Below, in pieces: positions 32,005 through 43,733 of a stretch of DNA of 64,000 nucleotides; within the stretch, counting starts at the first letter, position 1; every line of letters begins with the position of its first letter. A model generated the notes under the pieces. That model saw only the letters and a list, made by a program, of their open reading frames with translations, was not told the DNA's origin and ran no database searches. Position numbers and translations under genes: made by a program. The stretch is from Cherax quadricarinatus (lineage: Eukaryota; Arthropoda; Malacostraca; Decapoda; Parastacidae), in the NCBI RefSeq assembly GCF_038502225.1, contig NC_091382.1, positions 11,232,243 to 11,296,242 on the forward strand, given 5' to 3'.

Positions 32005-32750
32005 CTGGAGGAAGCGGTGTAGAACGCTTGCCACTCCTCACCGCTTGACGTCTACAAAGAATGGTTTGTGGTCCATGATGGGCCAAAACATCGTCTTAAG
32101 TTACCTCTCCCTATTGCAGGTTAGCTATGAAATGATGAACACTGGGGGATCTTTATCGCGCAGCAACCGTCTTCAGTCTAATATAATACTAGAGACAACT
32201 GAAGCAATGGAAGAAGGACACACATATAGAGTAAAATGAGATCCCCTGTTGATAACATTTCACCAACACAGTGAGCTCGATGAAGTCACAATCTGACTGG
32301 CATGATTAGCCCACTTTGTGGACGAGAAGTTGTAAATATAATGGATCACATTATACTGCACTTTTATCCCTTTTTTCCATCACGTCAGTATTTTATACCA
32401 TTTCTCTCCACAGTAGTAGTGGTAGTTGCCTGGTATTGTCTTGGCTGTGTGTGTGAGAGAGAGAGGAGGGGGTCTTAACCTGCTGTTGGAGATAATTTCT
32501 GAACAGTGGTAGTAGTACTAGTAGTAGTAGTAGTATTGAGATACCCAAGTGTTGTACATGTATCTTAATCGTCAGCTTGTCAGTATTACATACCATCAAT
32601 GAGATGATAGTTATGAAATGATGTACGGAACCCTAACTTTCATTCTTGCAAGCATGCTATAATTCGTTTAGCGTTACAACTGCACACTACCAGATATTCC
32701 AGATATTCATCTCTGGGATGTGTGTTTTCCCTGTGCGTGCGTGTGTGTGT
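32005..32750. other. No recognisable gene; eroded H4-like ribozyme remnant
   Basis: 'agcccactttgtggacgag' and 'ggatcacattatactgc' at 32311-32360 match the H4 element at 58645-58694 but with broken cores. Short (AGT)n at 32515-32535. Confidence 0.4.
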
Positions 32751-32756
32751 GTGGGG

Positions 32757-32847
32757 GGGGTGTACTCGCCTAACTGTACTCGCCTAATTGTGGTTGCAGG
32801 GGTCGAGACTCAGCTCCTGGCTCCGCCTCTTCACTGATCGCTACTAG

Positions 32848-32922
<75 letters not shown>

Positions 32923-33112
32923 TTCTTGAGCTTTGGCATACTTCGTCTTAAAACTATGTATGGTTCCTGCCTCCACTACATCACTTGCTAGACTATTTCA
33001 CTTGACAACTCTATGATTGGAGAAATACTTCCTAACATCCCTGTGACTCGTCTGAGTCTTCAGCTTCCAATTGTGACCCCTTGTTTCAGTGTCCCCTCTC
33101 TGGAACAACCTG

Positions 33113-33113
<1 letters not shown>
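32757..33113 (-). mobile_element. LINE E 3' fragment carrying an internal (TC)n
   Basis: Matches 47405-47690 of LINE E ('ggggtcgagactcagctcct', 'actatgtatggttcctgcct', 'aaatacttcctaacatccct'). A (TC)n of about 70 bp (32851-32920) is expanded from a short CT run in the family. Confidence 0.8.

Positions 33114-33182
<69 letters not shown>
33114..33182. repeat. (GT)n microsatellite
   Basis: About 33 dinucleotide units abutting the truncated LINE E. Confidence 0.95.
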
Positions 33183-33186
<4 letters not shown>

Positions 33187-33394
33187 TTACAAGTGGCAAG
33201 ATTTATACAAGTGGATGAAGCTCACGATGTGAGAGCTGGTAGTATCTTACACAGTTCAGTGTCTGTGTGCGCAACCCCCCCCCCCTCCCTCTTACTCACC
33301 ACCTCTCAACCCATTCTCGTTTTAAAACCTAAGATTCTGATGTTTTCCTCAACGTCAATTTTAAAGCATTATCTATTTTTGGCTAAATCTTATT

Positions 33395-33775
33395 TCCCAA
33401 ATCTGCACACTGCCATAACAACATACTGGAGCGAGAGATATGGGAGGACGTGCAAAATAAACCCTGTGAAAAGCAGGGGTGCGGTGGACATAAAAGAGAA
33501 AACTGTATCAACATCCGTTGTCCCTCAGATTATTCAACATCTTACCAGAAGATATCAGAAACAATGGTGGAACAAGTGTAGAAATCGGCAAGAGGAAACT
33601 GGACAAGTATCTCTCTCTCCTGTCTCCAGGTGCCAGATCAACCAGACAGTGGTAGATATATGGGTCAGTGGGCCTTCAGCAGCAACAGCCTGGTTAACCA
33701 GGCTAGCCCCAGACGAGCCTGGTCCATGGCCGGGCTCCGGGATTAAAAGACTAGCAACTCATCAAAGGTATTGCG
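33395..33775 (+). mobile_element. LINE D 3' fragment, degenerate
   Basis: Matches 40886-41245 in inverse: 'taacaacatactggagcgag', 'aagaggaaactggacaagta', 'aactcatcaaaggta' at the 3' end. Frameshifted. Confidence 0.75.
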
Positions 33776-33860
33776 TTAGGTTAGGTTAGGTTTCCTAAAG
33801 CTAGGTTAGGTTAGATTTGCCTAAGTTAGGTCAGGTTAGTCTGGTCTAAGTCGGTTAACG
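33776..33860. repeat. TTAGG-like tract
   Basis: 'ttaggttaggttagg' followed by variants with AAG and CTA. Resembles interstitial arthropod telomere repeat. Confidence 0.5.
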
Positions 33861-34440
33861 TTATTTAAACGTATATATTTAACCATGAATATGTATATAG
33901 GAAAAACAGGTGACTCAGGAATAATAGGAAACGTTGGATTTAGGTGCGAGAATGGTGCATTTCACCCTTAAATTCTCTCTCATTGTCCCGTTCAACGGTG
34001 TATAGTAGCTATGTTAAGATGGAAATGGGAGAAGCTTACACTGCAACGGTTCTTAATTTTTCTACGATTAAATACCCCCACAATATATCCCCATACCCCC
34101 TTCACCAGACTGGAAATCACCACCATCAGTCCTATTAGGTACCAGTATGACTTCAAAAGATGTCAATAGCTTGCTTCACATATGGATAGCTAGCAACAGA
34201 ACAGCTAAAAGAAAGGGAGCCAAGGCCGGGCCACCATTTGGAAAAGGCCCGGGCCGGGAGAATACCGGTGAATCTTAAAAAAAAAAAAAAAAATCACAGG
34301 ATTTTATCATATTTATCAATCCGTATTGATAACTGTGATAGTTTATTCTAACAACTTTTTTTAAATTGTTCACAGATCGAGTTCCATACATCATTTGGCT
34401 CCCATACCCCCGGTCAGAGCCCCGTGGCTTACAGCACGAG
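33861..34440. other. No recognisable gene
   Basis: Includes a GC-rich 'ggcccgggccgggag' segment and an A17 run at 34278 that may be the end of an unknown repeat. Confidence 0.4.
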
Positions 34441-34586
34441 CACACAGCTACTCAGCTTATGATCCTTTACAGGAGGGAAAATGATGGACTGAACTCTTTC
34501 TAGCAAGGCTGAGGGACTGAACACCAAAAACTAATACTTCAGGTCTGATTACCTCGTTCTCCTCCTGTTCTTCAAGATTCTCCTTT

Positions 34587-34640
34587 GTATGGACTGATGA
34601 AGCCACTGTGTGGCGAAACGTTTCCTCAGTAAAGATACCC
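34587..34640 (+). ncRNA. Hammerhead-like ribozyme, H1
   Basis: GGA | CTGATGA | A | GCCA-CTGTG-TGGC | GAAACGTT | TCC, GTAT/ATAC distal pairing. All core positions are canonical apart from the extra A. Confidence 0.8.
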
Positions 34641-34707
34641 AAGAGTTGCACATGTGTCTAATTTATCAACTTCAGGTCTTACACTGTCTGGAAAATTATT
34701 GTGTTGG

Positions 34708-34756
34708 AGTGACAAAGCCAATGAATGGCGAAACGTCTTTACAATATAGATACTCA
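34708..34756 (+). ncRNA. Hammerhead-like motif, decayed
   Basis: GTGACAA | A | GCCA-ATGAA-TGGC | GAAACGTC. Stem II and GAAACGTC are kept, but positions 3 and 8 (G, A) do not pair. Confidence 0.5.
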
Positions 34757-35126
34757 AGTGTTGTACCCGTGTCATCCATCATTTACGTTATATTCGTTAC
34801 ATTCCTTTTCTTCTTTTTTACCAGAACTGGATACAGCAACAACATTGCATTGCTACCGTATTCTACCCGAGTTACATATCCTTGTCATATTGCATCACGC
34901 AGGATGGGAACACTCAAGGTGTTGAAATTTGTCAGCCTGACCTGGGAGACTTCAGTAGGGTAATGAGGATATATTCATATAGTTTATTTAGACATGATAC
35001 ATAGTTGTACAATGGATTATAGTAGTTGGGTGTCAATTCCAAAAGCCCCTTGTATGTAGAGCATTATGGGCAGGCTTAAAGATTCATCAGCTACGAGGAA
35101 CCTTACTGAGCTCCGTGTCAGGGGAT
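34757..35126. other. No recognisable gene
   Basis: Nothing identified. Confidence 0.4.
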
Positions 35127-35132
35127 CATTTG

Positions 35133-35210
<78 letters not shown>
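35127..35210. repeat. (TC)n microsatellite
   Basis: About 42 uninterrupted dinucleotides. Confidence 0.95.
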
Positions 35211-35216
<6 letters not shown>

Positions 35217-35574
35217 AAAGTTAAAACAGAAGACAAACTATGGTAATGGTGGTAAGTTAGAACGTAGACTCTTCAACTCAGTCTGCTCAAAGATGGAGGG
35301 AGATAGAGAGAGATGTAGGTAACAGCTCTTAGCTTGTAAGTTAGGAACCCTAACCTAACCCTATAAAACCCTGTGTAGAGAGAGAGAAATGGCTCCAACT
35401 TCATCCTGTTCCCTACTGGTATATCTCATAACAATAAAAATGTTTTCAAATGAGCTGATGTAGGTAACAGCTTTTAGTTTGTCAATAAAGTTACGAATCC
35501 TTAACTTGTAAATAAGTTGTCAATTAAGCTAGGGATACTTAATGTAACCTTGTCAAACCCTGTTGAGAGAGAGA
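35211..35574. repeat. Two diverged copies of a ~190-bp unit
   Basis: 'gatgtaggtaacagct' with following 'ttag.ttgt' and 'aaccctgt' recurs at 35312 and 35458, each ending in a short GA run. Confidence 0.45.
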
Positions 35575-35875
35575 GAGAGATAAGATAAGATAAGATTTTG
35601 TTCGGATTTTTAACCCCGGAGGGTTAGCCACCCAGGATAACCCAAGAAAGTCAGTGCGTCATCGAGGACTGTCTAACTTATTTCCATTGGGGTCCTTAAT
35701 CTTGTCCCCCAGGATGCGACCCACACCAGTCGACTAACACCCAGGTACCTATTTGCTGCTAGGTGAACAGGACAATAGGTGTAAGGAAACGTGTCGGAAA
35801 TTCCACCCGCCGGGAATCGAACCCGGGCACTCCGTGTGTGAAGCGGGAGCTTTAGCCACCAGACCACCGGGCCAC
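35575..35875 (-). repeat. tRNA-derived SINE-1
   Basis: Minus-strand head is tRNA-like: A-box region 'ggtctggtggctaaagct' (about 35849-35866) and perfect B box GGGTTCGATTCCC (35812-35824). A conserved central 'tgggtcgcatcctggggg' follows, and the tail is (ATCTT)n at 35580. Confidence 0.85.

Positions 35876-35876
<1 letters not shown>

Positions 35877-35962
<86 letters not shown>
35877..35962. repeat. (GA)n then (CAGA)n microsatellite
   Basis: Compound simple repeat at the SINE-1 5' boundary. Confidence 0.95.
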
Positions 35963-35963
<1 letters not shown>

Positions 35964-36133
35964 GACAGAGAATGGATGAATGAATCCATTAGAAGCTATA
36001 AGTTGCTGGTAATACCAAACTTGACTCGTATATGAATGGCATTCTAACACTCAAAACATTCCACGCAACCCCCCCCCCCACCCGGACCACCCACTTTCCC
36101 TACCACCACCTCCCCTCTCACTGTAGTTATTAC

Positions 36134-36333
36134 TTATTCACTAATCACACGAAGTGCTGTAACATTCTTATTCACCAATCACAAGCGGTGGTATAAACAT
36201 CTTATTAGCCAATGACAAAAGGTGTTTTAAACTTCTTCACCAATCACAAGAGGTGTTATAAACACCTCATTAGCCAATCACAAGAGGTATATTAAACATC
36301 ATATTCAACAATCACAAGATATATTTTAAACGC
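36134..36333 (+). repeat. 34-bp tandem repeat, six units, with CCAAT motifs
   Basis: Unit begins TTATTCACCAATCACAAG and ends 'tataaacatc'. Four units carry a CCAAT(C/G)A word; units differ by 10-25%. Confidence 0.75.
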
Positions 36334-37010
36334 CTCAAGTGAACTACCTGAAGTGCATCCTACGGTGTATTTCCACTGCACTTGACGCTAGTGAAGGACT
36401 CTTGATCCAAAGAATCGGTGCTATCCTCCACTTTCTGGAATCAAACCTATGGACCAGAATGGAAATAAGTCACTTTGACTTTTTTGGGTTATCCCAGGTT
36501 GTCTACACATATGCTATGTACGATAATCTATGTAACTGTATTCGTGTATACCTGAAAAAACTTACTTTGTGGAGAAAATTTTTCCAGAAAAGAGTATTTC
36601 AGCCCCCTGAGGGGCTCTCTTGCTTCCTGATCAACAGTTTAATTTTTAACACGTTTGTATGCTAGTGTCGTCCCAAGTGACGCCACCTCTGCGTAGTAGT
36701 GTTCGTGAAATATGACTGACAGAAATGATAAAAAGGACTCTCTTTACCTTAGCAAGAAAAATACAGAAAAACCCTGCATCACTTTCTTTATACTGTGGAA
36801 CAATAATGAACTATTGTCTATGTCCAGACAACAAGAAATCGACCATCTTGTATTAACTACTGTTGCAGTGTTCAGTAAGGGAAATAATGCTGAGTGCAGC
36901 AAATGTTTTGTAAGGAGGGCGCGCCCATGGCGAAGCCTGCTGCAGGGGTCAGATTGGCTTCAGAAGACGTACGGGAAGCATGTGTTGCGCGAGCACTGAC
37001 CTTAATAAAG
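36334..37010 (+). other. Unrecognised repeat-like segment with short ORFs
   Basis: Frames 36339-36665 (108 aa) and 36712-36999 (95 aa) have no family I can recognise. 36455-36500 shares 'aatggaaataagt' and 'ttgggttatcc' with the SINE-1 body, and the segment ends with 'tgtatacctgaaaaaactta', which looks like a repeat 3' end. Confidence 0.4.
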
Positions 37011-37875
37011 GGACTATAGTGTAATGCGTTCTTAACCTTTTAATTGACAGTCTCAACAATTCACGGTAGAACTATGACACAGTGAAGTGGGACAGGTCTT
37101 CCTATCGTGAAACACCGTAAAACAAAAACGAATCTTGATCATGGTGTAGTGTAATAATGTGTGTTGCGAACAATCTTCAGTGAGAGACAGTACAACCGTG
37201 AGACACTACCACTTCAATCAAGACATTGGATACCGGGGTGATATTTTCCCTACCACAAGCCAGGGAAAACTTAGGGTCAGAAACAAATACCCAGGTAAGT
37301 CTAGACAGTCATGCACCTAGTTGGGTCGGCTGTGCAGCAGATAGTTAAGTTATATCATGTCTAGATTTGCCAACACACCCTGTTATCCGCGGGCCATTGA
37401 GCCCAATAAAGTAAGTTTCCATCTATTCAACATTACCAGTGAAATGCTGTAATATATGCTCCTTCGGAGAAATTATATACTTATGCTTACTTGAATTCCC
37501 ACAGTCCAAAGGATTGGAGCATCACGGTTTCTCAAGACAACGACCCGGGGGTGGCTGTGGAGACATTGAGCTGTCACAGCTAAGTACCTTTCTACAGTCC
37601 TATAACTTGCTTGTCTTAGCATGCATACTTATTACTCACCCCACCTCTCATTCCCCAGACGCTGCATGACGATTCAAGTTCACCATTTCCCAATGTAATA
37701 ATAATAATATCAGTAAAGTCACCACTGGTATACAACAAAATAAATGTGGTCAATACTGAAGGGACTTGTTCCAAATATACACACTGACAACAGTGTTGCA
37801 TGACGAAGTAAATCAGAATGTGAAAAAAAACTATGAAAAGAGATATTTAACAAATACTCCTGCTTAACCTTACAG
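37011..37875. other. No recognisable gene
   Basis: Nothing identified on either strand. Confidence 0.4.
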
Positions 37876-37901
37876 TAATTAAGACACATATGTAACAGTA
37901 G

Positions 37902-37959
37902 GGCATTTTTATTGTTAAAATATTTCGTCTACACAGTAGGCTTCTTCAGTAAAATACAG
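37902..37959 (-). ncRNA. Hammerhead-like motif, H2, decayed
   Basis: CTGAAGA | A | GCCTA-CTGTG-TAGAC | GAAATATT. The stem II closing region and stem III are eroded. Confidence 0.5.
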
Positions 37960-37999
37960 AGGCATAAGGTGTAGTAATTTTACAATGGAGGCACAAAAA

Positions 38000-38795
38000 A
38001 CATGATGTTCAATAAGGACAAATTTCAGTTATTCCGTTATGGAAAACTTGAGGGAATAGCTCGAACGGAATATACAATATATTCTATCCAGTAAAAATTA
38101 GTGAGAAGGATTTGGGAGTATTAATGTCAGAGGATCACAACAGTTTCACTATCACATTTGCAAGGAAATGATAGGATGGATAATGAGAACTTTCAAAACA
38201 AGGAATGCCATACCAATGTGGATCCCCTTTAAGTCACTTGTTATCTCTAGGCTGGAATGCTGCTGCAAACATCCCCATTCAAGGCAGGTGAATATTCAGA
38301 GAAATTGCACTGCACACATAAGCTCCGTCAAGCACCTTAATTACCGAGAACGCTTGAAGTCCTTTAACCTGTACTCCTTGAATAAAGGCAAGAGAGATGC
38401 ATCTTAATCTACGCCTGGAAAATCCTATAAGGACTGGTCCCAAATCTGCACCCAGAAATTACTCCCTAAGAAAGCAAAAGACTTTGTAGATAGTGCAACA
38501 TACTCCCAATGAAATGCAGTACACTAGGATAATGCAGTACGCTAGGATAAAATAGTGTCAGTGGCCCAAGACTGTTCAACAGCTTCCCATTATACATAGG
38601 GGAATTACCAAGAGACCCACTAGCTGTCTTCAAGAGGGAACTTGATGGATATTTAAAGGCAGTGCCCGATCAGCCGGGCTATGGTTCATACGTCGGTTTG
38701 CGTGCGACCAGCAGTAACAGCCTGGCTGATCAGGCCTTGATCTACTGGGGGTCTGATAGAGGACCGGACCGCAGAGGCATTGACCGAACACTCTC
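38000..38795 (+). mobile_element. LINE B 3' half, degenerate
   Basis: Corresponds to 21490-22330: 'atgatgttcaataaggac', 'gataggatggataatgagaa', and the tail 'gatcagccgggctatggttc'. Many indels; the 3' end is altered ('attgaccgaacactctccag'). Confidence 0.8.
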
Positions 38796-39238
38796 CAGAG
38801 ACTTGTTCCAGTTCAATACTGATGTTATACACTGGAGAGAGTGAACAATGATGAGGTAATCAGTCCTCTGCTTCGATCAATCTGACTGATGAAGGTTAAG
38901 ATCTCCAGTATATAATCTCAGTACTGAATTGGAAAGTCACTGACTGGCAATACGTCCTCAGGTGTTACACGTGTCTCATTCATCAACCCTCGCTACTGTA
39001 TACCATTAATGTTAGGTTACAAAACCTCAGCAAATATCTCCTTTCACTGTTGTTTTTCCTGCACACTTAATGCCACTGGTCCTAGTGATTACTACGGATG
39101 CTACCACAACGTAAGGTAGACACACTATCCCGACACAGCATCACCAAGACGAAAGATATAAAGGTTTTGCTGGGATTAACACGGAGCGTAAATAATTCAA
39201 GATAATCCAGTAAAGTCTGTAGGTTATCAGACCGTCTG
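38796..39238. other. Eroded ribozyme-element flank, no gene
   Basis: 'gaggtaatcagtcctctg' and 'ttacacgtgtctcattcatc' are flanks of the ribozyme elements; the core near 38925 is unrecognisable. Confidence 0.4.
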
Positions 39239-39411
39239 TTTTATTTGTACTGGGGTCCTTTAATCATCTCCCCCCAGGATGCGACCCACACCAGTCGTTT
39301 AAGATTAGTGTGGGTTTAAGTAAACAAAGCTAACGTTTATACTCGTAACTGAGATCGCACCCTAATCCTAGGGTGTGCGAGCTGAGGCTGCTACCAACCA
39401 AGCCACGAAAC
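39239..39411 (-). repeat. SINE-1, decayed copy
   Basis: 'tggggtcctttaatcatctc' and 'aggatgcgacccacaccagt' match 35690-35740; the tRNA-like head at the right is eroded. Confidence 0.6.
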
Positions 39412-39639
39412 AATTTAAGTAGAATGAAACATTTCGCTTGGACACTTGGCTTTTTCTTACTTGGTGTGTAAGTGGATCATCGGCTTAAATCAAATTTTCA
39501 TAATCCTCTTGGTGTTTTTATTCCATTTTGTCGATATTTTATACTTCGGCTTTATTAACTTCGTAATCACACAATTAAAACCTCACCTCCAGGTCCCACT
39601 TGACCACTTTTTCAGAATCAACGTTTAGCTCGTCTTCCA

Positions 39640-40103
39640 GATCATCCAGGACTGCAACATAATGATGTAGCAATTGTGAAAGGCTGGAGCGACTTGTCCT
39701 AAACTTATGCTGTCCGGGATTGTATAACTCTTATAATTTCACACGATTAGCAATCTTGCTTCTTAGGACCCGTTCAAAGATTTTGATAGTATGTCAAGTT
39801 AGTTGGCTTATAATTTTTTTTTTTTTTGCAATTGATTTACTGTTTTGTCTGTGGGGCAATATCAGTGGTTTTCAATGACTGTGGAATGGCACCTGTGTCA
39901 AAGTTCCTTCTTCATAAAATACTGAAGGCCCGAGATAGTGGTTTCTTACAACTTTTGATGATTTTGGAATCCTAGTCTGAGGTTGGAGCAGAATGCATGG
40001 GGATGCTGTCGATGGCTTCTTCGAAGTCGACTCTGAAGAGGGCTACACCGGGAATGGTGCTGTTGGCAAGATTTTTGACTCTCACTTATGAAAAACTTCT
40101 TGA
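39640..40103 (-). mobile_element. LINE B-like RT fragment, part 1
   Basis: Minus strand parallels LINE B from 'SCLSQLLHHY' to 'FEEAIDSIPMHSAP'. Broken at 40103 by a SINE insertion with AACTTCTTGA duplicated (40094-40103, 40454-40463). Contains a T15 run at 39815. Confidence 0.75.
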
Positions 40104-40453
40104 AGAACAAAAAGGCATAATACCGTAACTGGAATACACAAATAACCCGCACGAAGGTTAAATGTAAAGACTTTTTGACTCACGAAATCGTAATGACACG
40201 ATTGCTAACAAACCATACCACGGGCGGTGATAGAACCCACGATCATAGAGTCTCAAAACTCCAGACCGTCGCGTTAGTCACTGGACCAGCTAGCCACAAT
40301 AAGATTCGTCCAACTAGGAATATTTCTACACCATAGGAAGGTTAGCATAGGCACCACTGTGACCACAAATGCAAGATATTACAGGTGAATCTCCAGCTAG
40401 CGTGGCCGTGACGAACTCTAGTTCAAGTCCCCTCAAACGTGGTATGGTTTAAG
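40104..40453. mobile_element. SINE-2 insertion (inverted pair) with 10-bp target duplication
   Basis: Minus-strand SINE-2 copy ('cacgaaatcgtaatgacacg' at 40180; A-box-like 'ggtccagtgactaacgcg') is followed by a plus-strand tRNA-like copy ('agttcaagtcccctc', 40422). AACTTCTTGA flanks. Confidence 0.7.
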
Positions 40454-40660
40454 AACTTCTTGATTTATACACTGGTGAGTGGTTCACTGAATACAGAGTT
40501 GTATTGCTACCTCGATATTTCATTCATTCTTTAATGTCATCAGTGTATGTTCCATTCCCTTTAAATAAAGGTCCTATGCTGGATCTGGTTGTCGCTCTGA
40601 ATTCTGCATGGGAGAAAAAATATTTGGGATTCCTTCTAATTTTATTTACAGCTCTTTGTT
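40454..40660 (-). mobile_element. LINE B-like fragment, part 2
   Basis: Continues the element of 39640-40103 ('gtggttcactgaatacagag', 'atgtcatcagtgtatgttcc'). Confidence 0.75.
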
Positions 40661-40720
40661 GTGATGTAAGTGGTTTAGAAAACCACAAGTTGAAAGTTAA
40701 GACACATGTGCAACATCTCT

Positions 40721-40772
40721 ATACCTTTATTGTAGACGTTTCACCATCCAGTGGCTTTATCTATACAGATTC
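40721..40772 (-). ncRNA. Hammerhead-like motif, H3, decayed
   Basis: Core reads TAGATAA instead of TTGATAA; stem II GCCA-CTGGA-TGGT; GAAACGTC kept. Confidence 0.5.
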
Positions 40773-40885
40773 TAGGACATAATTAGAAGACAGTAGAACT
40801 ATATACAAAAGATGAGGTAATCAGTCCCTCAGCCTGGAGTCAATATGTTCAGTCTATACCTTTGAACCTTTGAGGAGTTTCGAGA

Positions 40886-41246
40886 GTTTATCTATTCTCT
40901 GAGCCCGGCCATGGGCCAGGCTCGTCTGGTGCTTGCCTGGTCAGCCAGGCTGTTGCTGCTGGAGGCCCGCTGCCCCACATATCCATCATAGCCTGGTTGA
41001 TCTGGCACCTGGTGATGATACTTGTCCAGTTTCCTCTTGAAGGCTTCTACACTTGTTCCAGCAGTGTTTCTGATATCTTCTGGTAAGATGTTGAATAGTC
41101 TGGGACCCCGGATGTTGATACAGTGTTCCCTTATTGTCCCCACTGCACCCCTGCTCCTCACTGGGTTTATTTTACACTTCCTCCCATATCTTTCACTCCA
41201 GTATGTTGTTATGGCAGGGTGCAGATTTGGGACCAAGCCCTCGATG
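40886..41246 (-). mobile_element. LINE D 3' fragment
   Basis: Frame 40892-41236 (114 codons) encodes 'HPAITTYWSERYGRKCKIN', 'NIRGPRLFNILPEDIRNT' and 'AFKRKLDKYHHQVPDQP', the C-terminus of a CR1/L2-type ORF2. Its 5' side is cut by the H2 ribozyme element at 41247. Confidence 0.8.
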
Positions 41247-41313
41247 GAACAATGCTCTTCTCCAGACTGAGGGACTGACCACCTGGTTTAGAAAGACACG
41301 TAAGCAAACACTA

Positions 41314-41370
41314 ACATATTTATTAGAAAACGTTTCGGTCCTGGGACCTTGATCACTTCTAACATACAGA
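41314..41370 (-). ncRNA. Hammerhead-like ribozyme, H5 (G3-C8)
   Basis: TTAGAA | GTGATCA | A | GGTCC-CA-GGACC | GAAACGTT | TTCTAA; identical to the plus copy at 44684. Confidence 0.78.
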
Positions 41371-43263
41371 GGTAGAAAGACATTATATATATAGGCGGAG
41401 AGTGAGATGTGACGCACGTGACCTGAGGAATGTCATAAGAACATAAGAATGGAGGAACACTGTAGAAGGCCTACTGGCCCATGCGAGGCAGGTCCATTCT
41501 TATGTTCTTATGACATTCCTCAGGTCACGTGCGTCACATCTCACTCTCCGCCTATATATATAATGTCTTTCTACCTCTGTATGTGCGTTGAGAGGCATGA
41601 GAGGCATGATAGGCTATTGCATGCCTTGAGTGAATGTATCCGTGTAAACGAAGAAGGTAGTCAAGATTAACGCCAAGGACAGTGACAGATTGTGTGATAG
41701 GGAAGTAAGTGCGGGTGTCAGCTGTTCTGAGTTCGATAGGTAATGGAGGATCACGTTTCCTGTAGTTAAAATACGTAATGCTGGATTTTGCTGCATTGGT
41801 TTTGATCCTCCATTTTTGTTCCCAGATGGCTATCCTGTCAACCTCATTTTGTGTGTGAGTGTATCTATATTGGCATGAGTGATAAGTTGTGTAATGTCGT
41901 CTGCATAGGCTAGTGTTATGGAGTTGTGGTATACAGGTGTTGGAATGTCGTTAGTGTATAAAATGTAGAGGGTAGGGGAAAGGACAGATCCCTGGGGATC
42001 CCAGCATTTAGTGTGAAGTAGTCAGAGTAACAGCCTTGGAATTTGATTCTCATGGTACGGCCGTCTAGGAAGTTGCAGAGGAGTTTACGAGTATTGAGAG
42101 GCAGGTTGAAGTTGGTGCAGAATTTGTACTTGAGCCCCTCGTGCCACACAGTGTCAAAAGCTTTTTCAACGTCTTTTGCAACCAGGGCTGTCCTGTTTCT
42201 TTGTTTTGTGTTATGTGGATGTAGTTGAGAATGATGTTAATGGCATCCTGTGTGGATCTGTGTGTTCTGAAGCCAAACTGGCCATCTGAAAGTAGAGAAT
42301 TATGTTCCAGGTATCTGTGAAGGCGATGATTAATGAGTTTTTCAAAGAGTTTTCCTAAAGTTTCGAGGAGGCTGATAGGGCGATAGTTTCTAGGGTCAGA
42401 GTGGTCTTTATTGGGTTTAGGAAGGAGGATAGCAGTAGCAGCTTTGAAGAGGGAAGGGAAGTATCCAGAGGCAAGGGAGGCATTGAGGAGGTTTGTGTAG
42501 GCAGTAATGATAGTCAGGAAGGTGTTTCAGGATAATATGGTTTAGGCCAGAGGCACCAGGAGCCTTTGGAGGAAGGTGTTTGAGGAGAGTTTTAATGTCT
42601 GTGTTGGTGAAAGGAGTGTCGAGTTCTTGGGAGGAGGTAAGAGTGTCTAGATGTATGTGGCTGTCTGGTGTTGTTTCTTGTGTGTGTGCAGTGTTCCAGT
42701 GTTCTATGTTCTGAATGTGTTGAATAAAGTTAGGGCGAGGTGGGTGAGGGTGGAAGATGTTCTCCCAGATGTGTTTGAAGATGTTGGTAGCAGCCTGTGG
42801 GTCTGAGATGTGTGTGTGTTGTTGTGGGTGATGTGTTTGAATTTGTTGGTGGGAGTAGTGCCTCTGATTTTTTTGATAAAGTTCCAGAAGGCTTTAGTGT
42901 TTTTAACACGCTGCCTGTCCGCTTGTTGTATTAGTCGTGACCAGTGATTGTTGTGGTCTTGGTCTAGGCTGTGTAAAATGTTGTTTCTAAGGTAAGTGAG
43001 ATCTAATCGGACTTGATTAAATCTGTGTGTGTTGTAGAGGAAGCGGTTGTGGTAGCAGATAATTAGTCTTCTTGTTCTGAGTGACGGTTTGAAGGAATAA
43101 CGAGTGGTGTGAGTTTTCTTTGGTATTGCGATGTTGGCTGCTTGTGTAATGGTGTCCTGGATGAGATCAAGTTGAGTATCGATGTCAGAGATAGGTTTGT
43201 TGTTGTGCAAGAAAGGTATAAAATACCGACAATATGAAAGTTAAGACACATGTGCAACATCTG

Positions 43264-43315
43264 GATATCTTTATTGTAGACGTTTCGCCATCCAGTGGCT
43301 TTATCAATACAGATT
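43264..43315 (-). ncRNA. Hammerhead-like ribozyme, H3 (U3-A8)
   Basis: TGTA | TTGATAA | A | GCCA-CTGGA-TGGC | GAAACGTC | TACA. Stem I is 4 bp, position 17 is C. Confidence 0.72.
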
Positions 43316-43442
43316 CTAGGACATAATAGGAAGACAGAAGAACTATATACAAAAGATGAGGTAATCAGTCCCTCGGCCTTGGAGTTAGTGTTCACAGCAT
43401 CGTGGTGGAGGAGAGTCTGGAGCAAAGGCAAGAAGACTGGCG

Positions 43443-43450
43443 TTTATATA
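43443..43450 (-). promoter_or_regulatory. TATA box of H3 element
   Basis: TATATAAA on the minus strand, about 145 bp upstream of the ribozyme at 43264-43315. Confidence 0.55.
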
Positions 43451-43679
43451 CGCGTCAGTGGAAGGGACGGGCAGCAGACGAGGGCAGTCACTGGTAGGCG
43501 GGATTCCCCAGTGGAAGTAGGTCCTTCCCAAAGAGATGGGTTAGTTGCAGCAGCCGTGAAGAAGGTCTTGTAGATGTCCTCTGAACCAAGATTCCATGAT
43601 GTTGCAGTGTCTGACAAGTTGTGCAAGAAAGGTATAAAATACCGACAATATGAAAGTTAAGACACATGTGCAACATCTG

Positions 43680-43733
43680 GATATCTTTATTGTAGACGTT
43701 TCGCCATCCAGTGGCTTTATCAATACAGATTCT
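43680..43733 (-). ncRNA. Hammerhead-like ribozyme, H3 (U3-A8)
   Basis: Same as 43264-43315, in the second tandem unit. Confidence 0.72.

Noticed and set aside
35803..35875. Possible functional tRNA gene
   Set aside because: A and B boxes are present, but acceptor and anticodon arms do not fold and a SINE body follows.
36339..36999. Host gene from ORFs of 108 and 95 codons
   Set aside because: No recognisable family, no splice-site logic, and the segment shares a block with SINE-1 and ends like a repeat.
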